Below are positions 21,101 through 29,663 of a stretch of DNA of 64,000 nt, piece by piece. Under the pieces are notes generated by a model. It searched no databases. It was not told the origin of the DNA and saw nothing but the letters and a program-made list of their open reading frames with translations. The stretch's first letter is position 1, and each line of letters starts with the position of its first letter. The stretch lies in contig LIUM01000042.1 in NCBI GenBank assembly GCA_001462345.1, positions 1-64,000 on the forward strand. Direction: 5' to 3'. Origin of the DNA: Fibrobacteria bacterium AD312. Its GTDB lineage: Bacteria > Fibrobacterota > Fibrobacteria > Fibrobacterales > Fibrobacteraceae. The position numbers and the translations under genes were made by a program.

Positions 21101-22152
21101 AAGCCCAACCCCGTTCGCAGGGTAGAAATACCTAAAGAGACAAAAGGCGACTTTCGAAAACTAGGAGTGCCAACCGTAGTAGACCGAGTGATCCAACAGG
21201 CGATTACGCAGGTGCTTTCACCTCTCTACGAGGAACAGTTTTCGGAAAATAGTTTTGGTTTTCGCCCCAAGCGAGGCGCACATAATGCGCTGAAGCAATG
21301 CCAACAGAATGTAGATGAAGGCTACATCTATGTGGTGGATATGGATCTAGAGAAGTTCTTTGACACGGTGTGCCAAAGCAAACTCATTGAGATTTTATCA
21401 CGCACCATAAAAGATGGCAGAGTCATCTCGTTGATTCATAAATACCTAAACGCAGGAGTGATCCGCAACGGTGTAATTGAAAAGACGGAAGTTGGAATGC
21501 CCCAAGGCGGGCCATTGAGTCCTCTTCTTAGCAATATCATGCTCAACGAACTCGACAAGGAACTGGAACGCAGAGGGCACCGATTTGTGCGCTATGCGGA
21601 TGACTGCATGATTTTTGCGAAAAGCCGAAAGAGTGCAGAAAGGACTTTGGAGAAGATCGAAAGAAAACCCAAGTAGCACTTATCAGTCATGTGAAATACC
21701 TAGGCTATAGTTTCTGCCGATACAAAGGGAAATGTCGGCTTAAGGTTCACCCAAAATCGGTGGCGAAAATGAAGGTGAAGTTACAGCTCCTAACATCCAA
21801 AAATAATGGGTGTGGAAATGAAAACAGAGCCACACAATTGACGCAATTTATACGAGGTTGTGTGAATTATTTTGCAAAGGCAGATATGAAATCGTTGCTA
21901 CGAAATACCGACGAATGGCTACGTCGTAGGATCAGAGCCGTGTACTGGAAGCAATGGAAGAAAGTCAGAACAAGATACCGAATGCTCAAGAAATTCGGAT
22001 TGCTGGAATGGAAAGTACATGAGGTAGCAAACTGTCGAAAAGGCTCTTGGCGATCGGCACGGATGCTAAACAGTGTACTCACAAACAAATTAATAGCGAG
22101 CTTTGGATACCCGTCTATGGCTGACTATTATGCGAAAACAAGTGAAACCTAA
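21101..22152 (+). pseudogene. ltrA: Group II intron reverse transcriptase/maturase, broken
   Basis: Recognisable homology starts abruptly at KPNPVRRVEIPK (21101); about 80 N-terminal residues, including RT0/RT1, are missing. The RT core follows: GFRPKRGAHNAL, the DMDLEKFFD motif, MPQGGPLSPLL and the catalytic RYADD box. The first reading frame stops at 21676. The missing link, expected to be some 15-20 residues, is deleted and the frame shifts so that KTQVALISHVKYLGYSF continues in another frame to 22152. The second part holds the maturase X domain ending FGYPSMADYYAK. No HNH endonuclease is present. It cannot make a full protein. Confidence 0.88.
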
Positions 22153-22155
22153 GGA

Positions 22156-22189
22156 ACCGCCGTGTACCGAACGGTACGCACGGTGGTGT
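22156..22189 (+). ncRNA. Group II intron domain V
   Basis: The catalytic hairpin: the arm ACCGCCGTG pairs with CACGGTGGT (one G-U), with an inner helix TACC/GGTA, a small loop and a 2-base bulge on the 3' side, immediately after the maturase stop codon. This is the most conserved part of the ribozyme and looks intact. The CGC reading at the triad position matches the IIC lineage rather than the AGC of most other classes. Confidence 0.75.
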
Positions 22190-22318
22190 GAGAGGACGGT
22201 AGGTAAAATAATTACCTACCTCCTACTTGATTTTTAAAAATGTGTATAAAAGAGCTTCGCTAAAAAAAGAGTGTATTCGAGTTTTATGTGTTGTTTGAAA
22301 TAATTATAAGAAGAAAAA

Positions 22319-22972
22319 TTATTTCTTGATTTTATCTACAAATTGACGGCAAGTGGCTTCAGGATTAGGCGTATTGAAAATAGCGCTTCCTACTACAAAA
22401 ATATTTGCACCTGCTTCTTGAGCAAGTTGGATGTTGTCTAGTTTAATACCGCCATCTATTTGAATGTTCATGGATGGTTTTAAATCACGAAGTCTTTTAA
22501 TCTTATCTAGGGTATATGGGATTAAACTTTGGCCACCAAATCCAGGATTCACTGACATAATAAGAACCATATCAACGATATCTAGAACATTTAAAATGGA
22601 TTCAACTGGTGTTGCTGGATTAATGGAAACAGCTGGTTTACATCCTAATTCAACGATTCTATGTAATAGACGATCTAAATGAAATGTTGTTTCTGCATGG
22701 ATGCAGATATAGTGCGCTCCTGCTTTTGCAAAGGCATCAACATAATTTTCTGGATTAGATATCATCAAATGACAATCTAGAGGAACGGATGTCCCTTTTT
22801 TTATGTTTTCTGCAATACCTGGTCCAAAGCTAATATTTGGAACAAAGTGTCCATCCATGATGTCAAGGTGAATTAATTCTGCACCACCTTTTTCTATGGC
22901 AGCAAGACTTTTTCCAAGTTCTAAAAAATTGGCGTTTAATACGCTCGGGGCTATAATCTGTGATATACTCAT
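22319..22972 (-). CDS. rpe: Ribulose-phosphate 3-epimerase
   Basis: A 217-residue TIM barrel that interconverts ribulose 5-phosphate and xylulose 5-phosphate. Start ATG 22972 (MSISQIIAPSVL) is preferred over an upstream TTG. The metal/catalytic motif HLDIMDGHFVPN is at residues 35-46. HAE near residue 95, MSVNPGFGGQ near 140 and QIDGGI near 172 complete the active site. It is convergent with the ABC importer and intron and probably monocistronic. Confidence 0.95.
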   Translation of the reverse strand: MSISQIIAPSVLNANFLELGKSLAAIEKGGAELIHLDIMDGHFVPNISFGPGIAENIKKGTSVPLDCHLMISNPENYVDAFAKAGAHYICIHAETTFHLDRLLHRIVELGCKPAVSINPATPVESILNVLDIVDMVLIMSVNPGFGGQSLIPYTLDKIKRLRDLKPSMNIQIDGGIKLDNIQLAQEAGANIFVVGSAIFNTPNPEATCRQFVDKIKK

Positions 22973-23044
22973 AAACAAAATATAGTCAGTCTACGTTCTT
23001 TTTATTACTATTTACTTCAGAAACCACTAAAAGGAGATTGCAAG

Positions 23045-23440
23045 ATGGCTAATTTAAAAAAATCAACTGCTGTCACACCAGCAAAAAAGGCTTCTGGTGG
23101 AGCAAAAAAAACAGTTGTAGCTAAAACAGCAAAGGGAGCAGAAAAAGTAGCAGCAAAGGCTTCTGTTAAAAAAGAAAGTGCAAAGAAAACTGTGATAGAG
23201 ACTACTGCAAAAAAAGGCGATTCAAAAGAGGTTGTCTTCACTATAGAAGCTCCTTTGGCAACAACAGTCGCAGTGGCTGGTTGCTTTAACAATTGGAGTG
23301 TGACTAAGAATAAATTGAAAAAAGACAAGAAAGGTTTGTGGTCAGTAAAAATTCCTCTTGCCGCTGGTCGTTATGAATATAAGTTTGTTTGCGATGGTGT
23401 GAATTGGGATGAAGGTGAAAATAAAATAAAGAATGTCTAA
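23045..23440 (+). CDS. Lys/Ala-rich tail plus CBM48/AMPK-type glycogen-binding domain
   Basis: A 131-residue protein in two parts. Residues 1-60 are a low-complexity basic tail of Lys, Ala, Thr and Val resembling histone-H1-like bacterial proteins. Residues 62-131 form an E-set domain of the CBM48/AMPK-beta glycogen-binding type, with CFNNW (W84), GLW (W99) and YEYKFVCDG followed by W121, the aromatic residues that usually contact alpha-glucan. A GGAG precedes the ATG. The stop overlaps the lysA start by 8 bases. The function is unknown; glycogen binding is inferred from the domain. Confidence 0.7.
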   Translation: MANLKKSTAVTPAKKASGGAKKTVVAKTAKGAEKVAAKASVKKESAKKTVIETTAKKGDSKEVVFTIEAPLATTVAVAGCFNNWSVTKNKLKKDKKGLWSVKIPLAAGRYEYKFVCDGVNWDEGENKIKNV

Positions 23441-24692
23441 TCATTTTATTCCCGAATCAGTTTTTTTAAAGGGAGCAAAGTCGTTTGGCTCCCCTTTTTG
23501 GCTCTATGACCGTGCGACCATTGAGGCTCGTGTACGTGAAGTGCAAGTTTTTGATGTTGTTCGCTTTGCTCAAAAGGCATGTTCCAATTTATCTATCCTT
23601 TCTCTGATGCGAAAGTTAGGTGTTGTAGTAGATGCTGTGAGCGCTGGTGAAATTGTTCGTGCGTTGCGAGCTGGTTTTCAGGGAGGAGTTGGTAAACAAA
23701 CTTCTCAAATTGTTTATACTGCAGATATCTTTGATGCAGATGCTCTCGCTCTAGTCAAAGAACATAATTTAGCTGTAAATATTGGCTCTCTGGATATGAT
23801 TCAGCAATTGGCTGATTATGGTATTCGGACGGAGTTAATGCTTCGTGTAAATCCTGGTTTTGGTCATGGGCATTCTCGTAAAACAAATACGGGTGGTGTT
23901 CTTTCTAAACATGGTGTTTGGCATGAACAAATTAAAGACTGTGTTAAACTGGCGCAGAAGAATGGGATGTGGATTACTGGTCTGCATATGCATATAGGCT
24001 CTGGTTCTGATTTTGAACATTTAGCTCAAGTCTGTGATGCTATGTTTGACCTTTCTAGGCATATTGGCGGCCATCTAAAAACGATTTCGGCTGGTGGTGG
24101 CTTACCTGTTAGTTATCATGAAAATGAAAAAAATGAAAAAATAGACGTTCAAGCGTATTATGAATTATGGAATAACACGCGGAAACGGATAGAACAATCT
24201 GTGGGCCATTCTGTTTCTTTAGAAGTAGAACCAGGTCGTTATTTAGTTGCCGAAAGTGGTTACTTAGTGTCTGAAATTCGAGCAATAAAAAAACAAGGTG
24301 ACAACACCTTTTATTTAGTGAATGCAGGTTTTACAGATTTAGTTCGTCCTTCTTTTTATGGTTCTTATCATAAAATATCTATAATCGCAAAAGATGGTCG
24401 CTCGTTAAACGAAACGCATCCAGCGATTGTAGGTGGTCCTTTGTGTGAATCAGGAGACGTATTTACGCAAGAAGAAGGCGGCTTTGTTGTTTCTCGAGAA
24501 CTTCCAGTGGCTCAGGTAGGTGATTTGCTTGTCTTTCATGATACTGGCGCTTATGGTGCGGCGATGTCTAGTAACTATAATAGTCGCTTGCTAGCTGCAG
24601 AGACTTTGTATTCCAATGGCTCTTTAGAGTTAATTCGAGAAAGACAGTCGTTTGAACATTTATTGCAAAATGAACGCATTATCGAGTTATAA
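23433..24692 (+). CDS. lysA: Diaminopimelate decarboxylase
   Basis: A 419-residue PLP-dependent decarboxylase of alanine-racemase fold, catalysing the last step of lysine synthesis. The PLP lysine is K48 in RFAQKACSN, a slightly unusual form of the common YAxKAN motif. Other landmarks are the HMHIGSG loop near 190, SAGGGLPV near 225, EPGRYLVAESG near 268 and the GPLCESGD substrate motif near 346, with GAYGAAMSSNYNSR near 375. These match LysA better than carboxynorspermidine decarboxylase. It is translationally overlapped with the preceding small gene. Confidence 0.93.
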   Translation: MSNHFIPESVFLKGAKSFGSPFWLYDRATIEARVREVQVFDVVRFAQKACSNLSILSLMRKLGVVVDAVSAGEIVRALRAGFQGGVGKQTSQIVYTADIFDADALALVKEHNLAVNIGSLDMIQQLADYGIRTELMLRVNPGFGHGHSRKTNTGGVLSKHGVWHEQIKDCVKLAQKNGMWITGLHMHIGSGSDFEHLAQVCDAMFDLSRHIGGHLKTISAGGGLPVSYHENEKNEKIDVQAYYELWNNTRKRIEQSVGHSVSLEVEPGRYLVAESGYLVSEIRAIKKQGDNTFYLVNAGFTDLVRPSFYGSYHKISIIAKDGRSLNETHPAIVGGPLCESGDVFTQEEGGFVVSRELPVAQVGDLLVFHDTGAYGAAMSSNYNSRLLAAETLYSNGSLELIRERQSFEHLLQNERIIEL

Positions 24693-24728
24693 TAGATATT
24701 AAAAAAAATATTTTTTGAATTTATTTTT

Positions 24729-24760
24729 AAAGCCCAGCCCTTTTGGACAGGGCTTTTTTA
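24729..24760 (+). terminator. Intrinsic terminator after lysA
   Basis: AGCCC (24736-24740) pairs with GGGCT (24750-24754); flanking bases allow an alternative AAAGCCC/GGGCTTT pairing. A run of six T residues follows. Confidence 0.7.
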
Positions 24761-24871
24761 TGTACAGGTTTTGAGAATACGATAAATAAAAAATGATATT
24801 GTTTTGCTTTCTTTGAATTAAAAAGAAAATATTTATGTTTAAAGATCTTATCATTAATAAGAGTATTTCAA

Positions 24872-25471
24872 ATGTTACGCGTCAGTATTTTATTCTCTTT
24901 GATTTTATTATTCGTTTTACCTACGTATGCGGTAAAACCCTATAACTCTTACAAAGATCCACGAGACAAGCAAAAGTATCGCACCATTAAAGTAGGGAGC
25001 AGGCTATGGCTCGCAGACAATTTGAATTACAAAATGGATGGTAGCTTCTGCTATAAAGACGATGAAAGCCAATGTATGGCTTATGGTCGCCTTTATACAT
25101 GGGATGCCGCAGTAAACGCTTGCCCTCAGGGGTTCCATCTTCCAACAGATGACGATTTTCAATCTTTGTGGCAGGCGGCAGGGGCTGATTTTAATGCCGC
25201 TTATCTATTAAAAGCGGCGTATGGTTGGTCTGGTGAAACGAATGGTAGTGATACGTTGAAATTTAGCGCTATGCCTGCTGGTAATCGCTTTGATGATGAG
25301 ACCTATGGAAACCTTAGTAAGTTTGCTTTCTTTTGGAGCTCTGAGGCTAGTAAAGAAAAACAAAACGCTCGCGTTTGGTATATGACTTCAAAATCGATGG
25401 CTTTTAGTTTTATGAATAAGCCTAAAATTTTTGGTTTTTCTGTTCGTTGTGTTCAATCCGCAAAAAAGTAA
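24872..25471 (+). CDS. Secreted FISUMP-domain protein
   Basis: A 199-residue protein with an N-terminal signal peptide (about residues 1-20, cleavage near TYA). The remainder matches the 'Fibrobacter succinogenes major paralogous' domain: TIKVGSRLWLADNLNYKMDG, CYKDDESQC, YGRLYTWDAAVNACPQGFHLPTD, an FWSSE motif and C-terminal GFSVRCVQ. This family is greatly expanded in Fibrobacter relatives and related to bacterial C-type-lectin-like folds; its role is not known. The cysteines probably form disulfides outside the cytoplasm. Monocistronic, with terminators on the upstream side. Confidence 0.88.
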   Translation: MLRVSILFSLILLFVLPTYAVKPYNSYKDPRDKQKYRTIKVGSRLWLADNLNYKMDGSFCYKDDESQCMAYGRLYTWDAAVNACPQGFHLPTDDDFQSLWQAAGADFNAAYLLKAAYGWSGETNGSDTLKFSAMPAGNRFDDETYGNLSKFAFFWSSEASKEKQNARVWYMTSKSMAFSFMNKPKIFGFSVRCVQSAKK

Positions 25472-25613
25472 GCGAAAACATCTAAAAATGGCAAAAAGGC
25501 TTTTTTAAATATTATTTCGCAGAATAAATCATTTTTTATTACGATTATGGTTTAAAACTTAAGATGCTATTTGTATTTTTGAGTAGATTGTTCACCTTAT
25601 ACAAGGCTCTATT

Positions 25614-26780
25614 ATGTCAGATCGTTTTGTTGTTACAGGTACTTTTACTGATGATCCATTTGCAATAGATGTCGCTCAATATATAGGTCTTCGAGAAGAT
25701 ATCTCTGATACCGTAGCACTGAAAACATTTGCTAATTCAGAATTTTGTCCTCGCTATGTTTTAGATGCCGATGATATTGAGCATATCGGACGTCGTTTGC
25801 ATGGTAAAATTGTTTTAATTTGTACTGTCTCCACTCACGATCGTAGCAGAAATGATTTAGCCATGAGAAATTGTATTCTCGCCCGTGCTGCAAAAGATAA
25901 TGGAGCTGAACGTGTGGTTTTAGTTGAGCCTGATTTATTTTATAGCGCTCAAGACCGAGGCCCTCATCGTTTTGGTGAATTAGAAGCTGATCGTGAAATC
26001 TCTGACTTAAAAAAATTTGATGGTCAAGCCTTTACTTCACTATTGTACGCTCAACTGTTAAAGACTTCTGGAGTCGATGCGGTTGTCACTGTTCATAATC
26101 ACAGCGTGAAGGTTCAAAAATTATTTAATGATGTTTTTGAAGGCCACTTCCATAATTTGATTCCAACAGAAGTATATGCTCACTATATTAAGACATCTAA
26201 TTTTGTACAGACAGGAAAGGATGGAGATAATCTAGTGATTGTTGCTCCAGATAAAGGGGCTACTCCATTTATGAATAACATGTGGGATGCGCTCGAATTA
26301 CCTTTGTGTAAGCGCGTGGTCATGGATAAGGTTCGTAGTGGTGAACGAGAAGTGTCAATGACTTTAAGTGATCATAGTGAAGTTGGAATGGATTATTTAG
26401 AAGGCAAAGATGTTATTGTTTTTGACGATATGGTTCGTACAGGAACGACGATTGTTCAATGTTGCGAGTATTTAAAAACAGGTCATCCTAACCGCGTCTG
26501 CTTTGGAGTGACGCATTTTCATACAAGTCCAGAAGCACGTGAAAAATTAAATAGCCAATTCATTGATGAAATTTTAACTACTGGAACTCTTCCTGATATT
26601 ATGAATCGAGATTGTCAGGGACGTTTACGTCGCAAGTTAACGGTCATTAAGCTTGGCAAGTGGATGGCTCGTCACATTCTCCAGATGTATGGTCTTGATG
26701 ATGGCCGATTTGAAAAAAATTTTTATAAGGTCGACATGAGTTCAAAAAACCCACGTTGGCCGCCTCCACATTTATATTAA
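25614..26780 (+). CDS. Ribose-phosphate pyrophosphokinase family protein
   Basis: A 388-residue protein with tandem phosphoribosyltransferase-type folds. The PRPP-binding motif VIVFDDMVRTGTTIVQC is near residues 270-286, and the family-typical VLVEPDLFYSAQDR segment is near 102-115, in place of the common PYFGYARQDR. It makes PRPP from ribose 5-phosphate and ATP in classical members. It is about 70 residues longer than standard Prs and divergent at the N-terminus, so it belongs to the long-form PRPP synthetases. nhaA starts 36 bases downstream with no terminator between. Confidence 0.85.
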   Translation: MSDRFVVTGTFTDDPFAIDVAQYIGLREDISDTVALKTFANSEFCPRYVLDADDIEHIGRRLHGKIVLICTVSTHDRSRNDLAMRNCILARAAKDNGAERVVLVEPDLFYSAQDRGPHRFGELEADREISDLKKFDGQAFTSLLYAQLLKTSGVDAVVTVHNHSVKVQKLFNDVFEGHFHNLIPTEVYAHYIKTSNFVQTGKDGDNLVIVAPDKGATPFMNNMWDALELPLCKRVVMDKVRSGEREVSMTLSDHSEVGMDYLEGKDVIVFDDMVRTGTTIVQCCEYLKTGHPNRVCFGVTHFHTSPEAREKLNSQFIDEILTTGTLPDIMNRDCQGRLRRKLTVIKLGKWMARHILQMYGLDDGRFEKNFYKVDMSSKNPRWPPPHLY

Positions 26781-26816
26781 ACCGTTCTCTTTTATTCACC
26801 TCTTTTCTTTAATTTT

Positions 26817-28148
26817 ATGGCAAAAAAAAACAGTGAAGTGACCGATGAATTATTTCCTAAAGGCCGTATAGATAGAGTCATTGCTCCTATCTACAGGTAC
26901 TTACAAGTAGAAACCACCTCTGGGGTAATCTTAATTATAGCCACTGCACTTGCTCTTTTATGGGCTAATTTTGCAGGAAATTCTTATCACGCTCTTTGGC
27001 AAATGCCTCTTGGTATTTCAATAGGTGGTTTCGATTTTACAAAATCACTTCATTGGTGGATAAATGATGGCTTAATGACATTATTCTTTTTTGTCGTTGG
27101 TTTAGAGGTAAAGGGAGAAATTGTAAATGGTGAACTAAAAAACCCTAAGACAGCTTCTTTACCGATTCTCGCAGCCTTGGGCGGTATGATTTTCCCCGCC
27201 ATTATTTATTTGATGGTTTGCCCTCCTGGTACTACAGCTGGTTGGGGTGTTCCTATGGCTACAGATATTGCTTTTGTGGTTGGTTGTATGGCTATTTTAG
27301 GAAATCGAATTCCCAAAGGCTTGCATATAATGATTTTGACGCTTGCGATTGCGGATGATATAGGTGCCATTATTGTGATTGCATTAGGGTATTCAGGTAC
27401 GATTGACGGTCATTATTTATTGATGGCTTTAGGGCTTTTAGCTTTAACGCATGTCTTTTTCAGAATAGGTATTCGTAATTTAATCGTTCATGTTCTATTA
27501 GGTGCGGTTATTTGGTTTGCTTTTGTCAATAGCGGTATTCATCCTACTCTTGCTGGAGTGGCTCTTGGATTATTAACGCCTGCGATTCCTTGGGTTAAAA
27601 AGGGAGCTGTTAACAGTTATGTGCATAAAGTGAATGATTTCTTGGCTGGAGGGCCTAGTCCAGAAAACGTGACACAATACGATATTTTTAGAACGCTACA
27701 GAAGTGCTCTTGCGAAAGTGTAGCAATGCAAGAACGCTTATTGCATGTATTACATCCTTGGGTGAGTTATATTATTATGCCTCTTTTTGCTCTTGCCAAT
27801 GCGGGTGTTTTAATTCGAACGGAGTCTTTTAGTGGGGTGACGTTGTCTATAGGTTTAGGTCTTGTTCTGGGTAAACCAATAGGTATTTTCCTGTTCTCTT
27901 ATGCTGCTGTAAAACTACGCATGGCAAAATTACCTACAGGGGTTTCTTTCAAAATGCTTTTAGGCGGGGGAGCATTAGCAGGAATCGGCTTTACGATGTC
28001 TTTATTTGTGAGCGAACTCGCTTTTGTGAATAGTCGTTCTTTATTAGACGGAGCGAAAATAGGAGTTTTATTTGGTAGTTTTATTTCCGCATTAATAGGA
28101 ATGCTAATCATTTTAATTGTAAAAAAGACATCGTCTGCAAAAGAATAA
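26817..28148 (+). CDS. nhaA: Na+/H+ antiporter NhaA
   Basis: A 443-residue inner-membrane antiporter with about 12 hydrophobic segments. The ion-binding aspartates are present: D150 in PMATDIAF, and D180-D181 in AIADDIGA. FFVVGLEVKGE near residue 91 and the glycine-rich GGGALAGIGFTMSLF near 380 are family hallmarks. It exports sodium in exchange for protons and is activated at alkaline pH in characterised members. There is a hydrophilic insert near residues 265-300. It ends at a shared bidirectional terminator. Confidence 0.94.
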   Translation: MAKKNSEVTDELFPKGRIDRVIAPIYRYLQVETTSGVILIIATALALLWANFAGNSYHALWQMPLGISIGGFDFTKSLHWWINDGLMTLFFFVVGLEVKGEIVNGELKNPKTASLPILAALGGMIFPAIIYLMVCPPGTTAGWGVPMATDIAFVVGCMAILGNRIPKGLHIMILTLAIADDIGAIIVIALGYSGTIDGHYLLMALGLLALTHVFFRIGIRNLIVHVLLGAVIWFAFVNSGIHPTLAGVALGLLTPAIPWVKKGAVNSYVHKVNDFLAGGPSPENVTQYDIFRTLQKCSCESVAMQERLLHVLHPWVSYIIMPLFALANAGVLIRTESFSGVTLSIGLGLVLGKPIGIFLFSYAAVKLRMAKLPTGVSFKMLLGGGALAGIGFTMSLFVSELAFVNSRSLLDGAKIGVLFGSFISALIGMLIILIVKKTSSAKE

Positions 28149-28176
28149 AAAAGCCTCCTTTCGGAGGCGTTTTTTA
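28149..28176. terminator. Bidirectional intrinsic terminator between nhaA and rbr
   Basis: GCCTCC (28153-28158) pairs with GGAGGC (28163-28168) over a TTTC loop, with an A run on the left and a T run on the right, so it can serve both convergent genes. Confidence 0.88.
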
Positions 28177-28752
28177 CCAGTTTTCACCAAGAAGTTCGAA
28201 GTGTGCTTGTGGGTGTAAGCAAGCGGGGCAGAGCTCAGGAGCATCAGTTCCTTCATGAAGAAAGCCACAATTGCGGCAACGCCAGACAACCTTCTCATTA
28301 CGCTTAAATACCTTACCTTCCATTAAATTATTATAGAGGTCACGGTAGCGCTTTTCGTGCTGTTTTTCTGCAATAGAAATCATTTCAAATGCCTTAGCAA
28401 TTTCAGGAAAACCTTCTTCACGAGCTATTTTAGCAAATGTAGGGTAGAGATCAGACCACTCTTCATTTTCACCATCAGCAGCGGCTTTTAAGTTTTCTAG
28501 AGTATTTGATGATACGCCAGCAGGGTATGTGGCTGTAATTTCAACATTACCACCTTCAAGAAATTTCCAAAAACGCTTGGCGTGTTCTTTTTCTTGATTA
28601 GCAGTTTCTTCAAAAATATCGGCAATTTGAACTAAGCCTTCTTTTTTTGCTACACCAGAAAAATAGGTATAGCGATTTCTTGCTTGTGCCTCTCCAGCAA
28701 ATGCTTTTAGAAGGTTTTTTTCTGTTTCAGTACCTTTTATACTTTTTGACAT
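28174..28752 (-). CDS. rbr: Rubrerythrin
   Basis: A 192-residue peroxide-scavenging protein. The N-terminal ferritin-like domain carries the di-iron ligands: GEAQARNRY near residue 16, [15 protein letters not shown] near 47 and [15 protein letters not shown] near 128. The C-terminal rubredoxin domain has CRNCG near 158 and CPACL near 174. It reduces hydrogen peroxide in anaerobes using electrons from rubredoxin-type donors. AGGAG lies 8 bases before the ATG. It is divergent from the DUF4956 operon. Confidence 0.95.
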   Translation of the reverse strand: MSKSIKGTETEKNLLKAFAGEAQARNRYTYFSGVAKKEGLVQIADIFEETANQEKEHAKRFWKFLEGGNVEITATYPAGVSSNTLENLKAAADGENEEWSDLYPTFAKIAREEGFPEIAKAFEMISIAEKQHEKRYRDLYNNLMEGKVFKRNEKVVWRCRNCGFLHEGTDAPELCPACLHPQAHFELLGENW

Positions 28753-28782
28753 AGAGTCTCCTATAATGTTAATTTCTATTGT

Positions 28783-28811
28783 ATTATATACGTTTTTTTA
28801 CAACGATAAAA
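28783..28811 (-). promoter_or_regulatory. Possible promoter of rbr
   Basis: On the minus strand a perfect TATAAT (complement of 28783-28788) lies about 30 bases upstream of the rbr start codon, with a weak TTTTAT about 17 bases further upstream. The -10 element is convincing and the -35 is not. Confidence 0.35.
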
Positions 28812-28967
28812 TAGTTTGAATTACAAAAAAACGGGACTTTTTATACTAAAAAGCTTATTTTACGAATGTAATTTTTATTGTTTTTTTCATTTTACACAAA
28901 GAATACAGATTTCTTTCCGTTTAATTGGTAATTTTGATTTGAACAAAGTTGCCTTTGGAGTTTTACT

Positions 28968-29651
28968 ATGCTAGATCTTCTTGCCGTGCAGTCAAGTACT
29001 GCACATCCAACAGTCATTACAATGGTTTACACATTGCTTTTGGCTTTTGTCCTTTCTTCTTTAATTGGTTATACTTACGAAAAAACTTTTTTGGGCTTAT
29101 CCTATTCCAGAAATTTTGTGCAAGCTCTTGTTTTGAGTTCTGTTGTTGCAGCAACGGTGATGCAAGCCATCGGTGATAATGTGGGTCGTGGTCTTGGTAT
29201 GCTCGGAGCTCTTTCTATTGTGCGTTTCCGTACGAGTTTCAAAGACCCTCGAGATATCATGTTTTTGTTTGCGGCACTGGGGGCTGGTATCGGCTGCGGT
29301 GTCTTTGCTTGGGGCGTTGCGGCAGGGGGAACCCTCGCGTTTTGTGCTGTGGCTGTAGTACTCAGCCGAACAGGATTAGGCTCAAAACATTTTTTTGATG
29401 GCATGCTTCGCTTTGCCATGCCTAATGAATCTGAAGCTCGCCTTGCTTTAGAAAAAATAATGCGAGAGAATTTAAAGACGTTTGTTTTAGTGACTATGCG
29501 AGAAGTCGATGGCGGTGGTCGAATTGATGTAGCTTACCAAGTTCGCTTAAAACCAAAGTGCCCTGCGGCTGAAGTCATTGTGAACATCAATAAAGTCAAG
29601 GGTTTATCTGACGTTCAATTTATGATGCAAGATGCAACGACTGAAATGTAG
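28968..29651 (+). CDS. DUF4956 integral membrane protein
   Basis: A 227-residue protein with four probable membrane segments between residues 15 and 140. They are followed by a soluble C-terminal domain of about 85 residues (KTFVLVTMREVDGGG onward). The family motif GRGLGMLGALSIVRFRTSFKDPRDIMFLF is centred near residue 85. The function is unknown; members are frequently found next to VTC polyphosphate-polymerase-like genes and CotH-type genes. It heads a five-gene operon; a GGAG precedes the ATG. It could provide the membrane channel for the VTC enzyme encoded downstream (inference). Confidence 0.85.
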   Translation: MLDLLAVQSSTAHPTVITMVYTLLLAFVLSSLIGYTYEKTFLGLSYSRNFVQALVLSSVVAATVMQAIGDNVGRGLGMLGALSIVRFRTSFKDPRDIMFLFAALGAGIGCGVFAWGVAAGGTLAFCAVAVVLSRTGLGSKHFFDGMLRFAMPNESEARLALEKIMRENLKTFVLVTMREVDGGGRIDVAYQVRLKPKCPAAEVIVNINKVKGLSDVQFMMQDATTEM

Positions 29652-29663
29652 AAAGGCAAAAAA

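Larger units (their letters stand above)
20814..22231 (+). mobile_element. Group II intron with deleted maturase gene
   Basis: The 5' end GAGCGCCCAGCATGGGCGC resembles the start of group II introns except that consensus GUGYG reads GAGCG. A domain V hairpin is at about 22156-22189 (lower helix with a CGC-type triad region, 2-base bulge, upper helix). A domain VI hairpin at 22198-22220 precedes the end CCTACTTGAT. The length is about 1.4 kb against roughly 1.9 kb for intact relatives; two deletions fall in the coding part. It sits right behind a rho-independent terminator, the preferred target of the IIC (bacterial class C) lineage. Boundaries are inferred by motif, not by an uninterrupted allele. 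Confidence 0.8.

Noticed and set aside
20814..22231. Active retron or diversity-generating retroelement
   Set aside because: The RT has the group II motif set and an X/maturase domain, and a domain V hairpin follows. There is no msr/msd structure or template/variable repeat pair.
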